Assembly: GCF_041468085.1 (NCBI RefSeq)
Contig: NZ_CP121017.1
Coordinates: forward strand, 4,809,501-4,873,500
Source of the DNA: Tistrella mobilis
GTDB lineage: Bacteria > Pseudomonadota > Alphaproteobacteria > Tistrellales > Tistrellaceae
Reading direction: 5' to 3'
Length of the DNA: 64,000 nt
Shown here: one piece after another, positions 8,147-17,424 of the stretch
Layout: each line of letters begins with the position of its first letter
Numbering within the stretch: the first letter of the stretch is position 1
Program-made: the position numbers and the translations under genes
Notes under the pieces: generated by a model
Told to the model about the DNA's origin: nothing
What the model saw: only the letters and a program-made list of their open reading frames with translations
Databases searched by the model: none

Positions 8147-10938
8147 CCGTCGCTGCCGCACCGGGCCCGATGGCGGTGCTGGGCGGGGTCACCCATCGCT
8201 TCGGCAAGGTGACGGCGCTCGACCGGGTCGATCTGGAGATGACGGCCGGCAGCACGCTGGGGCTGATCGGCCCCGACGGCGTGGGCAAGTCGACACTGCT
8301 GTCGCTGATCGCCGGCGTCCGGCGTATCCAGGCCGGGCGCGTGGAGGTGCTGGGCGGCAACATGGCCGATGCGGCGCATCGTCGGCTGGTGGCGCCGCGC
8401 ATTGCCTATATGCCTCAGGGGTTGGGCCGAAATCTCTACCCCACGCTCAGCGTGTTCGAGAATGTCGATTTCTTCGGGCGGCTGTTCGGCCAGGGCAAGG
8501 CGGAACGTCGGGCACGGATCGCCGAACTGCTTGAGGCCACGGGGCTGGCCCCCTTTCCGGACCGGCCGGCGGGCAAGCTCTCGGGCGGCATGAAACAGAA
8601 GCTGGGCCTGTGCTGTGCCCTGATCCACGATCCCGATCTGCTGATTCTGGACGAGCCGACCACCGGCGTCGACCCGCTGTCGCGCCGCCAGTTCTGGACG
8701 CTGATCGATCGCATCCGTGCCCGCCGTCCGGGCATGGGGGTGCTGGTTGCCACCGCCTATATGGAAGAGGCTGCGCGCTTCGACCGCCTGGTTGCGATGG
8801 ATGGTGGCCAGGTCATTGCCGCCGGCACGCCGGCCGAGCTGCGGGCCCGGACCGGCGAGGCGGATCTGGAGCGGGCCTTCATCCGCCTGCTGCCCGAGGC
8901 GCGGCGTCGCGACCATCAGGCGCCGGTGATCCCGCCGCGGGCCCCCGACGGCGACGGGTCGCCCTCGATCGAGGCGCGCGGCCTGACCTGCCGCTTCGGC
9001 GATTTCACCGCGGTGGATGCGGTGGATTTCGCCATCGGCCGCGGCGAGATCTTCGGCTTTCTGGGCTCGAACGGCTGCGGCAAGACCACGACCATGAAGA
9101 TGCTGACCGGCCTGCTGCCGCCGACCGACGGCGAGGCGCTGCTCTTCGGCCGGCCCCTCAATGCCGGGGATATCGAGACCCGCCGCCGGGTCGGCTACAT
9201 GTCGCAGGCCTTCTCGCTTTATGGCGAGCTGACCGTGCGCCAGAATCTCGACCTGCATGCCCGGCTTTATGGACTGGACGACACTCGGACCAGGGACCGG
9301 ATGGCCGCGATGATGGCCGAGCTTGACCTGGCAGGGGTCGCGGACCAGGTCTCGGATGCGCTGCCGCTCGGCATTCGCCAGCGGCTGCAGCTTGCCGCCG
9401 CCGTTCTGCATGAGCCCGATATCCTGATCCTGGACGAGCCGACCTCCGGCGTGGACCCTGTCGCCCGCGACCGTTTCTGGGCCTATCTGGGGGTGCTGGC
9501 GCGCGAGCGCGGTGTGACGATCTTCATCTCCACCCATTTCATGAACGAGGCGGCACGCTGCGACCGCATCTCGCTGATGCATGCCGGCCGGGTGCTGGCG
9601 GTGGGCACGCCCGCGGAGCTGGCGGCAGAGGATCCCGGCGGCAGCCTGGAGGAAGCCTTCGTGGCCCGGCTTCAGTCGGCGACCAATGGGGCGGCGACCA
9701 ATGGGGCGGCGGCCGATGGGGCGGCAGCCGATGGGACGGCGACTGAGGGAGCGGCACCTGCGGCCGCCGTCGCGGAGCCGGCACCGGCCCTGCCGGCCCG
9801 GCCGCCCAGGCGCCGGGATCTCCGCCGGCTCTGGGCCTATGCCCGGCGTGAGACGATGGAGCTTGCCCGCGATCCGATCCGGCTGGCCTTCGCGCTGCTC
9901 GGGCCGGTGATCCTGATGCTGACCTTCGGCTTCGGCATCTCCTTCGATGTGGAGGATCTGCCCTATGCGGTCTATGACCAGGATCAGTCCACCGAAAGCC
10001 GGTCGCTGATCGAGGCCTTCGCAGGCTCGCGCTATTTCGAGGAACATGCGCCCATCCACAGCCCCGCAGAGATGGACCGGCGGCTTCAGGCCGGCGAGCT
10101 GAAGCTCGCGATCGAGATCCCGGCCGATTTCGGCCGCGACCTGACCCGTGGCCGGGTGCCCGAAGTCGGTGTGGTGCTTGATGGGGCCATGCCCTTCCGG
10201 GCCGAAACCACGCGCGCCTATGTCCAGGGCGTGGCGCAGCGCCATCTGGAGGAAATGCGCGAGGCCTCGTCCCTGCCGGTTTCGACGACGCCCTCGGTCA
10301 CGATCGAGACCCGCTTCCGCTACAACCAGGCGTTCCGCAGCGTCGAGGCGATCGTGCCTGGCGTGATCATGCTGATGCTGGTGCTGATCCCGGCGATGAT
10401 GACCGCGGTGGGCGTGGTGCGCGAGAAGGAGACCGGCTCGATCGCCAATTTCCGCGCGACGCCGGTCACCCGCTTCGAATTCCTGGCCGGCAAGCAGTTG
10501 CCCTATTTCGGCATCGCGGCGCTGAGCTTTCTGGTGCTGTCCATCGTTGCCGGCCTGGTCTTCGGACTGGAGGTGAAGGGGTCGGGCCTGGCGCTGCTGA
10601 CGGGCGCCCTGCTCTATGTGGCGGCGACGACGGCCTTCGGCCTGCTGGTCTCGGCCTTTATGAAAAGCCAGCTGGCGGCGCTGTTCGCCACGGCCATCGT
10701 CTGCATGATCCCGGCAATAAACTTTTCGGGCCTGCTGACCCCGGTGTCGGCGCTCACCGGTGGCGGCCGGGTGTTGGGCCTTGCGTTCCCGGCGGCCTGG
10801 TTCCAGCAGATCAGCATCGGCACCTTCACCAAGAGCCTGGGCTTTGCGGAGCTGTGGCACAACCATCTGGCACTGGCCGGTTTTGCGCTGCTGTTCCTGA
10901 TCGCGGCCCAATGGGTGCTGCCCAAGCAGGAGCGTTGA
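8143..10938 (+). CDS. rbbA: RbbA-like double ABC-ATPase/ABC-2 permease fusion
   Basis: A 931-aa fusion of two ABC ATPase domains and one ABC-2 membrane domain, the architecture of E. coli RbbA/YhiH (about 911 aa). Domain 1 (about residues 10-250) has Walker A GPDGVGKST, signature LSGGMKQ and LLILDEPTTGVDP. Domain 2 (about 270-510) has GSNGCGKTTT and ILILDEPTSGVDP; its signature is degenerate (LPLGIRQ), which is usual in this family. A low-complexity linker follows, then the membrane part (about 560-931) with a large periplasmic loop between its first segment and the rest. E. coli RbbA was described as ribosome-associated; the context here (adaptor upstream, permease downstream) argues for an export pump. 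The substrate is unknown. Confidence 0.92.
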   Translation: MTVAAAPGPMAVLGGVTHRFGKVTALDRVDLEMTAGSTLGLIGPDGVGKSTLLSLIAGVRRIQAGRVEVLGGNMADAAHRRLVAPRIAYMPQGLGRNLYPTLSVFENVDFFGRLFGQGKAERRARIAELLEATGLAPFPDRPAGKLSGGMKQKLGLCCALIHDPDLLILDEPTTGVDPLSRRQFWTLIDRIRARRPGMGVLVATAYMEEAARFDRLVAMDGGQVIAAGTPAELRARTGEADLERAFIRLLPEARRRDHQAPVIPPRAPDGDGSPSIEARGLTCRFGDFTAVDAVDFAIGRGEIFGFLGSNGCGKTTTMKMLTGLLPPTDGEALLFGRPLNAGDIETRRRVGYMSQAFSLYGELTVRQNLDLHARLYGLDDTRTRDRMAAMMAELDLAGVADQVSDALPLGIRQRLQLAAAVLHEPDILILDEPTSGVDPVARDRFWAYLGVLARERGVTIFISTHFMNEAARCDRISLMHAGRVLAVGTPAELAAEDPGGSLEEAFVARLQSATNGAATNGAAADGAAADGTATEGAAPAAAVAEPAPALPARPPRRRDLRRLWAYARRETMELARDPIRLAFALLGPVILMLTFGFGISFDVEDLPYAVYDQDQSTESRSLIEAFAGSRYFEEHAPIHSPAEMDRRLQAGELKLAIEIPADFGRDLTRGRVPEVGVVLDGAMPFRAETTRAYVQGVAQRHLEEMREASSLPVSTTPSVTIETRFRYNQAFRSVEAIVPGVIMLMLVLIPAMMTAVGVVREKETGSIANFRATPVTRFEFLAGKQLPYFGIAALSFLVLSIVAGLVFGLEVKGSGLALLTGALLYVAATTAFGLLVSAFMKSQLAALFATAIVCMIPAINFSGLLTPVSALTGGGRVLGLAFPAAWFQQISIGTFTKSLGFAELWHNHLALAGFALLFLIAAQWVLPKQER
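9679..9753 (+). repeat. 15-bp tandem repeat in the rbbA linker
   Basis: Five consecutive 15-bp units (first unit gcgaccaatggggcg, later ones diverged) encode pentapeptides of the type ATNGA, AADGA and ATEGA in the linker between the second ATPase and the membrane domain. The unit length keeps the frame, so copy-number change would only lengthen or shorten the linker. Confidence 0.9.
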
Positions 10939-10942
10939 GCCG

Positions 10943-12067
10943 ATGCGTCCCGCCAACATCTTCCGCCTGGGCGTGAAGGAGCTGCGCAGCCTCGCCGCCG
11001 ACCCGGTGCTGGTCTTCCTGATCCTCTACACCTTCACCTATGCGATCTATGCGGTCGCAAGCGGCGCTAATTTCGAGGTCAGCAATGCGGCGGTGGCGGT
11101 GGTCGACGATGACCGCTCGGCGCTGTCGCTCAGGCTGCGCGATGCGGTGCTGCCGCCGCAGTTCGCATCCGTGGTCGAACTGACGGCACCCGAGGCCGAT
11201 GCTGCGCTCGATGCCGGCGATGCGGTCTTCGTGCTGCACATTCCTTCGGGCTTCGAAGCCGATCTGCTGCGTGGCCGGGATGCGACGCTGCTGCTCGACA
11301 TCGACGCCACCGCCATGACCCAGGCGGGCAACGGCGCTGCCTATCTCCAGTCGATCATCGCGCGCGAAATCTCCGCGGCGGCCGGGCGCGACGACGGCAT
11401 GTCGGGGGATCTGCCGATCGATCTGGTCGTGCGGTCGCGCTTCAACCCCAACCTGTCTTCGGTCTGGTTCAACGCGGTGATGCAGGTGATCAACAACGTC
11501 ACCATGCTGTCGGTGATTCTGGCCGGTGCCGCGCTGATCCGCGAGCGTGAGCACGGCACGATCGAGCATCTGCTGGTGATGCCGGTTCGCCCGGCCGAGA
11601 TTATGGCCGCCAAGATCTGGGCCAACGGCTCAGTGATCGTCGTCGCCTCGGTGCTGTCGCTGATCGGCATGGTCCAGGGGGTGCTTGCGGTCCCGATCCA
11701 CGGCTCGCTGCTGCTCTATACCGCAGGGGCGGTGCTCTACCAGTTCTCGGTAACCGCGCTCGGCATCCTGCTCGCCACCATCGCGCGGTCGATGCCCCAA
11801 TTCGGCCTGCTGGTCATCCCGGTGATCGTGACCATGAACCTGCTCTCGGGTTCGTCCACGCCGCTTGAGAGCATGCCGCTCTGGCTGCAGAAGGTGATGA
11901 TGCTCTCCCCCGCCACCCATTTCGTGGCGTTCTCGCAGGCCGTGCTCTATCGCGGTGCCGGTCTGGATGTTGTCTGGCCGACGCTGGCCATTCTGGCGGG
12001 GATCGGGTTTGCGATCTTCGCGATCGCCCTCGCACGGTTCCGGCGGAAAATTGTGGAGATGGGGTGA
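10943..12067 (+). CDS. yhhJ: ABC-2 type permease, YhhJ-like
   Basis: Inner-membrane permease subunit of the exporter. One N-terminal membrane segment is followed by a large extracytoplasmic domain (about residues 50-180) and a C-terminal block of five or six segments with the ABC-2 motif EREHGTIEHLLVMPVRPAEIM. Length (374 aa) matches E. coli YhhJ (about 375). AGGAGC about 10 bp before the ATG and a 4-bp gap from rbbA indicate translational coupling. With the membrane half of RbbA it would make a heterodimeric pore. The final gene of the operon, it converges on the hipA remnant 39 bp away. Confidence 0.9.
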   Translation: MRPANIFRLGVKELRSLAADPVLVFLILYTFTYAIYAVASGANFEVSNAAVAVVDDDRSALSLRLRDAVLPPQFASVVELTAPEADAALDAGDAVFVLHIPSGFEADLLRGRDATLLLDIDATAMTQAGNGAAYLQSIIAREISAAAGRDDGMSGDLPIDLVVRSRFNPNLSSVWFNAVMQVINNVTMLSVILAGAALIREREHGTIEHLLVMPVRPAEIMAAKIWANGSVIVVASVLSLIGMVQGVLAVPIHGSLLLYTAGAVLYQFSVTALGILLATIARSMPQFGLLVIPVIVTMNLLSGSSTPLESMPLWLQKVMMLSPATHFVAFSQAVLYRGAGLDVVWPTLAILAGIGFAIFAIALARFRRKIVEMG

Positions 12068-12106
12068 GGCGTCGAAATGGGGTGATGTCCCGGCCCGTCT
12101 CGATGA

Positions 12107-13428
12107 TCAGGACAGCTGATCGAGAAAACTGGCGCAGTCATCGAGCCGCGGTCTGGCGGCGCGCAGGACGCTGTCGTGGATGTCCGGAGGAAAGCCTTCC
12201 GGCAAGTCGGTGACCACCACGGCATCGAAAGCGGTTTCCCCCCGCTCGACCACCTGCTGCAGGGCGGCCTTGAAGATCAGGGGCGGGATGCCGGCTTTTT
12301 CTGCCGTCTGAGTGAAGTGGCGGGGCTGAATCTGATCCAGGCGATAATGATGGTTCGGCCCGACCGACATGGCGAGCTTCATCTGTCTGTGCTCGGCCTG
12401 CCTGTGATCGAAGCCGGGTTGTGCGGTCAGGATGTCATAGAGCGGGGTCATCCTGAACCGCCCGCCGGGTGCCAGGAAAACACTGAAGTTCTTCGCGTGG
12501 CCGTCCGTTGCCCCGATGATCCAGAACAGGATCTGGGCTATCAGAAAATGACGATGATCCCGGCCCGGATCATCGCTGCCCTTCAGGGCGTTGAGAATAT
12601 CGACGATCCCGGGGCCGCCTTCGCTCTGGTATTTGAGGGTCGGAGGCGTACCGGTGAGCTGGCAGAAATCTTCCTGCGGCAGCCGGATGAGCCAGCCATT
12701 GTTGAGCCGCTTGCGATCGAAACGCCTGACGACCAGCGCCTTGACCCCTGAAAAGACCATCATCGCGGCGTGATTGACATCCAGAAGGCCTGGGCGAGTT
12801 TCAGGCAATAGAACTCGTTCTCGACGCTGTTCGACAGATCTGTGCCGTCGGGCGGATGGCCGATCTGTGTGTTCAGGATATGCGTGGTGGGTGTGGTTCC
12901 TGTCGGTTTCAGCCATTGCCCCTCGTGGAACAGAAGCGCCGTCTTCTCCTGCGCGCCGGCAATGGAGATCCGGAAATCGTCATCCCCCTGCAGACTGAGC
13001 GGGATCTGTCCCAGGTTCTTGAGCATGGTGGCGATGTCGTCGTCCGAGACCGGTTCTCCCTCGATTCTGTCGAGCGATGAGGGAGGTGTGTCGTCGTCGA
13101 GAAACTGGAGCGCACCGACGCAGTCCTGGCCGATCCTGGAGAGCAGGCCGTAAGCGTCCGTGCCGGTTGCGCCGACCCGTTCGGCGACACGTCGCCTGAT
13201 GGCCGGCTGATCCGGCAACAGATTGTCGAGAAATGCGGTCACTTCCGGGCCGCGGTGCGCTTCATGGCGCAGTGGCAGGGAGAGCGACACCGGGATCGCA
13301 TCCGGCCGGTCTGCCCAGGCCGGATCGTAGGTGAAAACCACGGCGCCGTTCAGCTGCTTTGACAGACGGCCGACAAGGTATCCGTTCAGATAAACATGGT
13401 GGTCGGCATAGGTTTTTCGCCGTGCCAT
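12107..13428 (-). pseudogene. hipA: Frameshifted hipA toxin kinase
   Basis: HipA-type Ser/Thr kinase (family role: phosphorylates GltX and induces growth arrest), here broken by a frameshift. The N-terminal part starts at MARRKTYADHHVYLNGYLVG and carries the ISIAGAQEKTALL loop, which holds the autophosphorylated Ser in E. coli HipA. The frame then shifts between about 12760 and 12795: one frame ends in LAQAFWMSITPR-stop, and the adjacent frame continues with LLDVNHAAMMVFSGVKALVVRRFDR. The C-terminal part keeps the catalytic loop IGATDGHAKNF and the metal-binding DILTAQP. The span of 1322 nt is one base short of 441 codons; E. coli HipA has 440 residues, so a single-base loss is the simplest explanation. 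A sequencing error cannot be excluded. Confidence 0.88.
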
Positions 13429-13718
13429 CAATCGTCGTTCCCGCCAAGAAGCATTCGGGCGATGGCGTCGTCGACGGTGGATCGGTCGCGAGGCGCAGCC
13501 TGAAGGCCGAGATCGAGAGCGGCCAAAAGATCGATGAGCGTATCCAGGCGGAGGCTGGGATAGCCTTGCTAGATCTGAGAGATCATGCTCTGCCGCTGAC
13601 CTGTCCTGACACCGAGAGCTGCCTGAGTGAGGCCGAGCTTCCGCCTTTGTCTGCGGATGAGGTTGCCCAGCTGTTGGGGCGTGCGGCATGATATCTGCCA
13701 TGGCCGGCATGTCCTCAC
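13428..13718 (-). pseudogene. hipB: hipB antitoxin gene with an in-frame amber codon
   Basis: Small helix-turn-helix antitoxin and autorepressor gene preceding hipA. The reading frame encodes TPQQLGNLIRRQRRKLG, then LTQAALGV and MISQI, followed by TAG (13571-13569) where HipB/XRE proteins usually have Glu, then QGYPSLRLDTLIDLLAALD and a normal C-terminus. GAG to TAG is a one-base change. If the amber were sense, the product from GTG 13718 would be 96 aa; that start is tentative. The stop TGA shares one base with the hipA ATG (TGATG), the usual hipBA coupling. Because the frame is broken, it is easily missed by ORF calling. Confidence 0.82.
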
Positions 13719-13749
13719 CAGGTTGCCAGAAAACCGTATAAGAACAATT

Positions 13750-13794
13750 TATCTCCGATTCCGAATAAAGTGATTTTATCCGGAATCGGAGATA
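13750..13794 (-). promoter_or_regulatory. Two HipB-type operators upstream of hipBA
   Basis: Two 18-bp sites lie in inverted orientation: TATCTCCGATTCCGAATA at 13750-13767 and TATCCGGAATCGGAGATA at 13777-13794. The reverse complement of the second matches the first at 17 of 18 positions. Each resembles the E. coli hip operator consensus TATCC-N8-GGATA (second site one mismatch). The centres are 27 bp apart and the region is AT-rich, in contrast to its surroundings. These would be the autoregulatory sites of HipB, still recognisable although both genes are damaged. Confidence 0.78.
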
Positions 13795-13860
13795 GTGCCG
13801 CCATATGCTGTTTCAGACATAAAAGCGGGGGCCCTCAAGCTGCCGGCGGAGCCCGGGATG

Positions 13861-14682
13861 TCAGTCGATCAGCCCGCCCTTCGCATCGAAGAAGGGATGG
13901 GGGCCGTCGAACCGGCCCGGATAGGCCAGATGGCTGACCAGAAGCCGCGGCGGGGTGAAGCGGAAGAGACGGATCGCCGGCGGTTCCATGGTGAAGGTGG
14001 AAGGCCCGCCCAGGGTCAGATCCAGCGTTACCGCATGGGCGGCATTGGGGGCGATCGAGACCGCGACCCCGTCGAGCACCGTGTCGATGGCGCGATGGAC
14101 ATGGCCGCAGGCGAGATGCAGCACCTGGGGGTGGTGGCGGAGGACCGCGATCAACTCGGCGCCGTCCTTCAGATTCTGCACGTCCATATGGCCGATGCCG
14201 GTCTCGAAGGGCGGGTGGTGGACGAAGACCAGGGTCGGCCGGTCGGCACCGGCGGTGAGCATCCGGTCGAGCCAGGCGAGTTGGGCCGCGCCGACCATGC
14301 CCCATGGTACACCCGCGACCGAGCTGTCGAGCCCGATCAGCCGCACCGGATGATGGTCGATCAGGCAGGCGGCGAAATCGGCATCGTCGACATAGGGGAC
14401 CACATCCGCGAAGGCGGTGCGCATCTCATCGGCGCGATCGTGATTGCCGGGTACGGCATACCAGGGGGCTTTGATCCGGTCGAGCAGCGGCCGGAGCACG
14501 GCATATTCCGCAGCAGAGCCCGTATCGGTGAGGTCGCCCGACAGAATGACGGCGTCGACCTCGGGCACGAAGGCGTTGACGTAGTCCACGGCCGCCGTCA
14601 GCAGGCCGGCGGTATCGACCCGGCCATAGGCCGGCCGGCCGCCGGGTTTCAGATGGGTGTCGGTCAGTTGGGCGATCAGCAT
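13861..14682 (-). CDS. Calcineurin-like phosphodiesterase (CpdA/GpdQ type)
   Basis: Binuclear-metal phosphoesterase of 273 aa with all five family motifs in order: DTHL near the N-terminus, GDLTD, GNHD, VHHPP and GHVH. The family includes class III cAMP phosphodiesterases and glycerophosphodiesterases; no signal peptide is seen, so it acts in the cytoplasm. It is the last gene of the LacI-ABC operon, 6 bp after the ATPase gene. Position suggests that it hydrolyses the imported substrate or a derivative, which would then be a phosphodiester or similar. That link is inference; a role in cAMP turnover is the alternative. Confidence 0.88.
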   Translation of the reverse strand: MLIAQLTDTHLKPGGRPAYGRVDTAGLLTAAVDYVNAFVPEVDAVILSGDLTDTGSAAEYAVLRPLLDRIKAPWYAVPGNHDRADEMRTAFADVVPYVDDADFAACLIDHHPVRLIGLDSSVAGVPWGMVGAAQLAWLDRMLTAGADRPTLVFVHHPPFETGIGHMDVQNLKDGAELIAVLRHHPQVLHLACGHVHRAIDTVLDGVAVSIAPNAAHAVTLDLTLGGPSTFTMEPPAIRLFRFTPPRLLVSHLAYPGRFDGPHPFFDAKGGLID

Positions 14683-14688
14683 GAGGGT

Positions 14689-15690
14689 TCAGGCTCCGAG
14701 GCGGATACGGGCGGCGGCGGGCACGTCGATGCCGAGCAGGGTACCGGTCTCGGGCAGATCGGCGCGGGCGGCGGTTTCGACCATCCAGCTTTCGCCTGCG
14801 GGGCCTGAGAGTTTCAGCCGGCAGCGATCGCCCAGGAAATGGCAGACGGTGACGGTGCCGGTGAGCAGCCCGTCGCCCGGAGCCGTCAGCCGGGCGTCTT
14901 CCGGGCGGAAGAGCAGTGTCTCGCCCCGGGCATCGACCGCGCGGTTCATGGTGCCGACGAAGCCTGCGACGAAATCATCGGCGGGCGCATGATAGATCTC
15001 GCGCGGGGTGCCGCGCTGGGCGATGCGGCCGGCATTCATCACCACGATCTCGTCACCCAGCACCATCGCCTCGGCCTGGTCGTGGGTGACGTAGACGGCG
15101 GTGATGTGCAGGCTGCGCAGCAGGGCGTCGATCTCGGTCCGCAGATGCTCGCGTAGCGCGGCGTCGAGCGCCGTCAGCGGCTCGTCGAGCAGCAGCAGGC
15201 GCGGCCGGACGGCGATGGCGCGGGCAAGCGCCGTGCGCTGGCGCTGGCCGCCCGACAGCTGGTCGATCCGCCGGTCGGCCAGGGCGTCGATCCGCATCAG
15301 CGCCAGCATCTCGTCGACCCGGCTGTCGATCTCGCGCCGGGGCAGGCGCCGGACCTTCAGCCCGTAGGCCACGTTGCCGCGCACGGTGAGATTGGGGAAG
15401 AGCGCATAGGACTGGAACACCATGCCCACCTCGCGCGCCTCGATCGGCAGCCGGGTGACGTCCTCGCCGTCGAACAGCACCCGTCCACCCGGATCGGGCC
15501 GGTCCAGCCCGGCGATGATCCGCAGCAGCGTGGTCTTGCCGCAACCCGAGGGGCCGAGCAGCACGGCGGTGCGGCCGGCGGGAATGTCGAGATCGATGGG
15601 CGTCAGCGCCCGGGTGCCGTCGGGCCAGGTGCGGGCGCAGCCGCGGAGTTCGACCGCGGTGGCGCCCGAGGAAGCGGTATCAGTCGTCAT
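14689..15690 (-). CDS. ABC importer ATPase (PotA/FbpC-type)
   Basis: Energy-coupling ATPase of 333 aa for the adjacent two-permease importer. Walker A is GPSGCGKTT, the signature is LSGGQRQR, and Walker B is [13 protein letters not shown], followed by an H-loop in [15 protein letters not shown]-like C-terminal domain (about residues 240-333) is typical of CUT1/polyamine/iron/phosphonate importers. The start ATG at 15690 overlaps the permease stop by 4 bp (ATGA), and GGAAGGAC lies just upstream. Sequence alone does not separate Fe3+, polyamine and phosphonate importers in this group. Confidence 0.92.
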   Translation of the reverse strand: MTTDTASSGATAVELRGCARTWPDGTRALTPIDLDIPAGRTAVLLGPSGCGKTTLLRIIAGLDRPDPGGRVLFDGEDVTRLPIEAREVGMVFQSYALFPNLTVRGNVAYGLKVRRLPRREIDSRVDEMLALMRIDALADRRIDQLSGGQRQRTALARAIAVRPRLLLLDEPLTALDAALREHLRTEIDALLRSLHITAVYVTHDQAEAMVLGDEIVVMNAGRIAQRGTPREIYHAPADDFVAGFVGTMNRAVDARGETLLFRPEDARLTAPGDGLLTGTVTVCHFLGDRCRLKLSGPAGESWMVETAARADLPETGTLLGIDVPAAARIRLGA

Positions 15691-16496
15691 CGATGGTCCT
15701 TCCGGCCACGGCGTCCGGCCAGCTGCATCGCGACCAGCAGCGGCACGATCATCACGAAGAAGACGAGGGTGTAGGCGCTGGCGATTTCCAGCCGCATCGA
15801 GGCATAGCTGTCGGCCAGGCCCACCGGCAGGGTCTTGGTCAGCGGGGTGTGCAGCATCCAGGTGAGATTGAATTCGCCGATCGACAGCGTGACCACCATC
15901 AGCCCGCCGGCCAGCACGCCCGGCCAGGCATTGGGCACGATCACGGTCAGGAAGCGCCGCACGAAACTGGCGCCCAGGCTGGCGGCGCCTTCCTCCAGCG
16001 TCTTCATGTCGGTCGCCACCATCACCGCGATCACCGAGCGCAGCATGAAGGGCAGGGTGTAGATCACATGACCGGCGAGCACGAAGCCGCTCGACATGCG
16101 GAAGCTGCCGGCACCACCCCAGGTCAGCAGCAGGCCGAGCGCCAGCGCCAGGCCCGGGATCGCGATCGGCAGGGCGACGGTCTCTTCGATCGCGCGGGCA
16201 AGCGGCCCGGGCCGGCGGGCCAGGGCATAGGCCGCGGGTACGCCGATCACCGCGGTGATGGCCAGTGTGGCGAAGGCCAGCCAGATCGACCGCCAGATCG
16301 TGTCGGCGTAAAGCCGCCAGACCTCTGCCACCCAATCGAGGGTGAGGCCGCTTTCCAGGCCGCGGAAGAAGTTGACCGTAACGCCGGCAAGACCTGAGAG
16401 CACCACCGGCACGATCATGAAGGCGGCGACCACAAGGGTGAAGGCGAGGCCGGCCCAGAAGCCCGCCCCGCGTGGATGTCCGCGTCGCATGGCCAT
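15687..16496 (-). CDS. ABC importer permease 2
   Basis: Inner-membrane permease of 269 aa with six predicted segments. The EAA loop reads [21 protein letters not shown], and the protein belongs to the BPD_transp_1 fold. The ATG shares one base with the stop of the upstream permease (TGATG), and its own stop overlaps the ATPase start, so all three are translationally coupled. It forms the pore with permease 1. Confidence 0.92.
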   Translation of the reverse strand: MAMRRGHPRGAGFWAGLAFTLVVAAFMIVPVVLSGLAGVTVNFFRGLESGLTLDWVAEVWRLYADTIWRSIWLAFATLAITAVIGVPAAYALARRPGPLARAIEETVALPIAIPGLALALGLLLTWGGAGSFRMSSGFVLAGHVIYTLPFMLRSVIAVMVATDMKTLEEGAASLGASFVRRFLTVIVPNAWPGVLAGGLMVVTLSIGEFNLTWMLHTPLTKTLPVGLADSYASMRLEIASAYTLVFFVMIVPLLVAMQLAGRRGRKDHR

Positions 16497-17329
16497 CAGC
16501 CGCCCCCCGCAGCCGCGCCGCGGCCGCCGAGCGTGCGGGCGATGAACAGGGTCGCCCAGGTGATCAGCCCCAGCACCAGGGCCAGGGCCGAGGCGCCGGC
16601 GATGTTCGCCTGCAGGGTGAATTCCGTGTAGATGGTCATCGGCAGCACCGCGATGTCGGTGGCGAGCGCGAAGGCGGTTCCGAACGCGCCCATGGCGGTG
16701 GCGAAGCAGATCGCGCCGCTGGCGATCAGCCCCGGCATCAGCGCCGGCAGGGTGACCGAGAGGAACACCCTGACCGGCCCGGCACCCAGCGAGCGGGCGG
16801 CCTCGGGCAGGGACGGATCCAGCGTTTCGGCCGCGGCCATGACGTTCAGGATCACCCGCGGGATCGAGAAATAGAGATAGCCCACGAACAGGCCGGCGGC
16901 CGAATAGGCGAAGACCAGCCGGTCGCCGGTGAGCGCCTTCGAGACCAGATTGGCGAGGCCCTGCCGGCCGCCGAGCATGATCACCAGGAAGCCGACCACC
17001 ACGCCCGGAAAGGCGAGAGGGAAGGTGAGCATGGCAATCAGCGCCGACCGGCCCGGGAAGACATGGCGGGCCAGAAACAGCCCGGCGATGGTCGACACCA
17101 CCAGGGCGGCCAGCGTGACGGTGACGGCGAGGATGAAGGTCATCACCGTGTCGTGGCCATGGCGGGGGTTGGTCAGGATCGAAAAATAGGCCGCGATGCC
17201 GTCCGGCCCCGAGGCGCCGGCAATGGCGAGACGGACCAGCGGCACCAGAAGGAAGGCGGCGAGCACGATCCCGGCCGGCAGCAGCATCAGGACCAGGCGC
17301 GGGGTTTCGCGGCCCGAGGCGGATGACAT
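16496..17329 (-). CDS. ABC importer permease 1
   Basis: Inner-membrane permease of about 277 aa with six or seven segments and the EAA loop [20 protein letters not shown]. Two starts are possible: ATG at 17329, with a GGAA about 10 bp upstream, and an in-frame GTG at 17344 that falls inside a parS-like sequence. The ATG is preferred. The gene lies after a strong hairpin that separates it from the binding-protein gene, a common way of making more binding protein than membrane components. Confidence 0.9.
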   Translation of the reverse strand: MSSASGRETPRLVLMLLPAGIVLAAFLLVPLVRLAIAGASGPDGIAAYFSILTNPRHGHDTVMTFILAVTVTLAALVVSTIAGLFLARHVFPGRSALIAMLTFPLAFPGVVVGFLVIMLGGRQGLANLVSKALTGDRLVFAYSAAGLFVGYLYFSIPRVILNVMAAAETLDPSLPEAARSLGAGPVRVFLSVTLPALMPGLIASGAICFATAMGAFGTAFALATDIAVLPMTIYTEFTLQANIAGASALALVLGLITWATLFIARTLGGRGAAAGGG

Positions 17330-17336
17330 CGGTCGG

Positions 17337-17352
17337 TGTTCCACGTGAAAAG
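17337..17352 (+). other. parS-like ParB-binding sequence
   Basis: TGTTCCACGTGAAAAG matches 14 of 16 bases of TGTTCCACGTGAAACA (the B. subtilis-type parS) and 13 of 16 of TGTTTCACGTGAAACA. The invariant CACGTG core and the left arm are intact; only the last two bases of the right arm differ. It lies between the binding-protein and permease genes. Function is not shown by sequence alone. Confidence 0.4.
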
Positions 17353-17354
17353 GC

Positions 17355-17381
17355 GGCCCGCTGGCATCTTGCCGGCGGGCC
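17355..17381 (-). terminator. Intra-operon hairpin after the binding-protein gene
   Basis: A 12-bp stem (GGCCCGCTGGCA/TGCCGGCGGGCC, one mismatch) with a 3-base loop is followed on the minus strand by GCCTTTT. It lies 43 bp past the binding-protein stop and just before the first permease, which suggests partial termination or 3'-end protection of the upstream mRNA. Confidence 0.72.
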
Positions 17382-17424
17382 GTGGATCATGGGCGGGGTG
17401 AAACCGGGCGGCCCTGGACGGCCG

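Noticed and set aside
7825-10959. Long open frame on the minus strand opposite rbbA, over 1000 codons
   Set aside because: It is an antisense shadow of a high-GC gene: rich in Arg, Gly, His and Gln with no domain, and it covers well-supported adaptor and ABC motifs on the plus strand. Similar shadows opposite dnaJ/dapB, lpiA, maeB and pstC were rejected for the same reason.
13359-13691. Plus-strand open frame of 110 codons across hipB
   Set aside because: It covers the hipB remnant on the opposite strand, which has clear HTH similarity; the plus-strand product has no recognisable feature.
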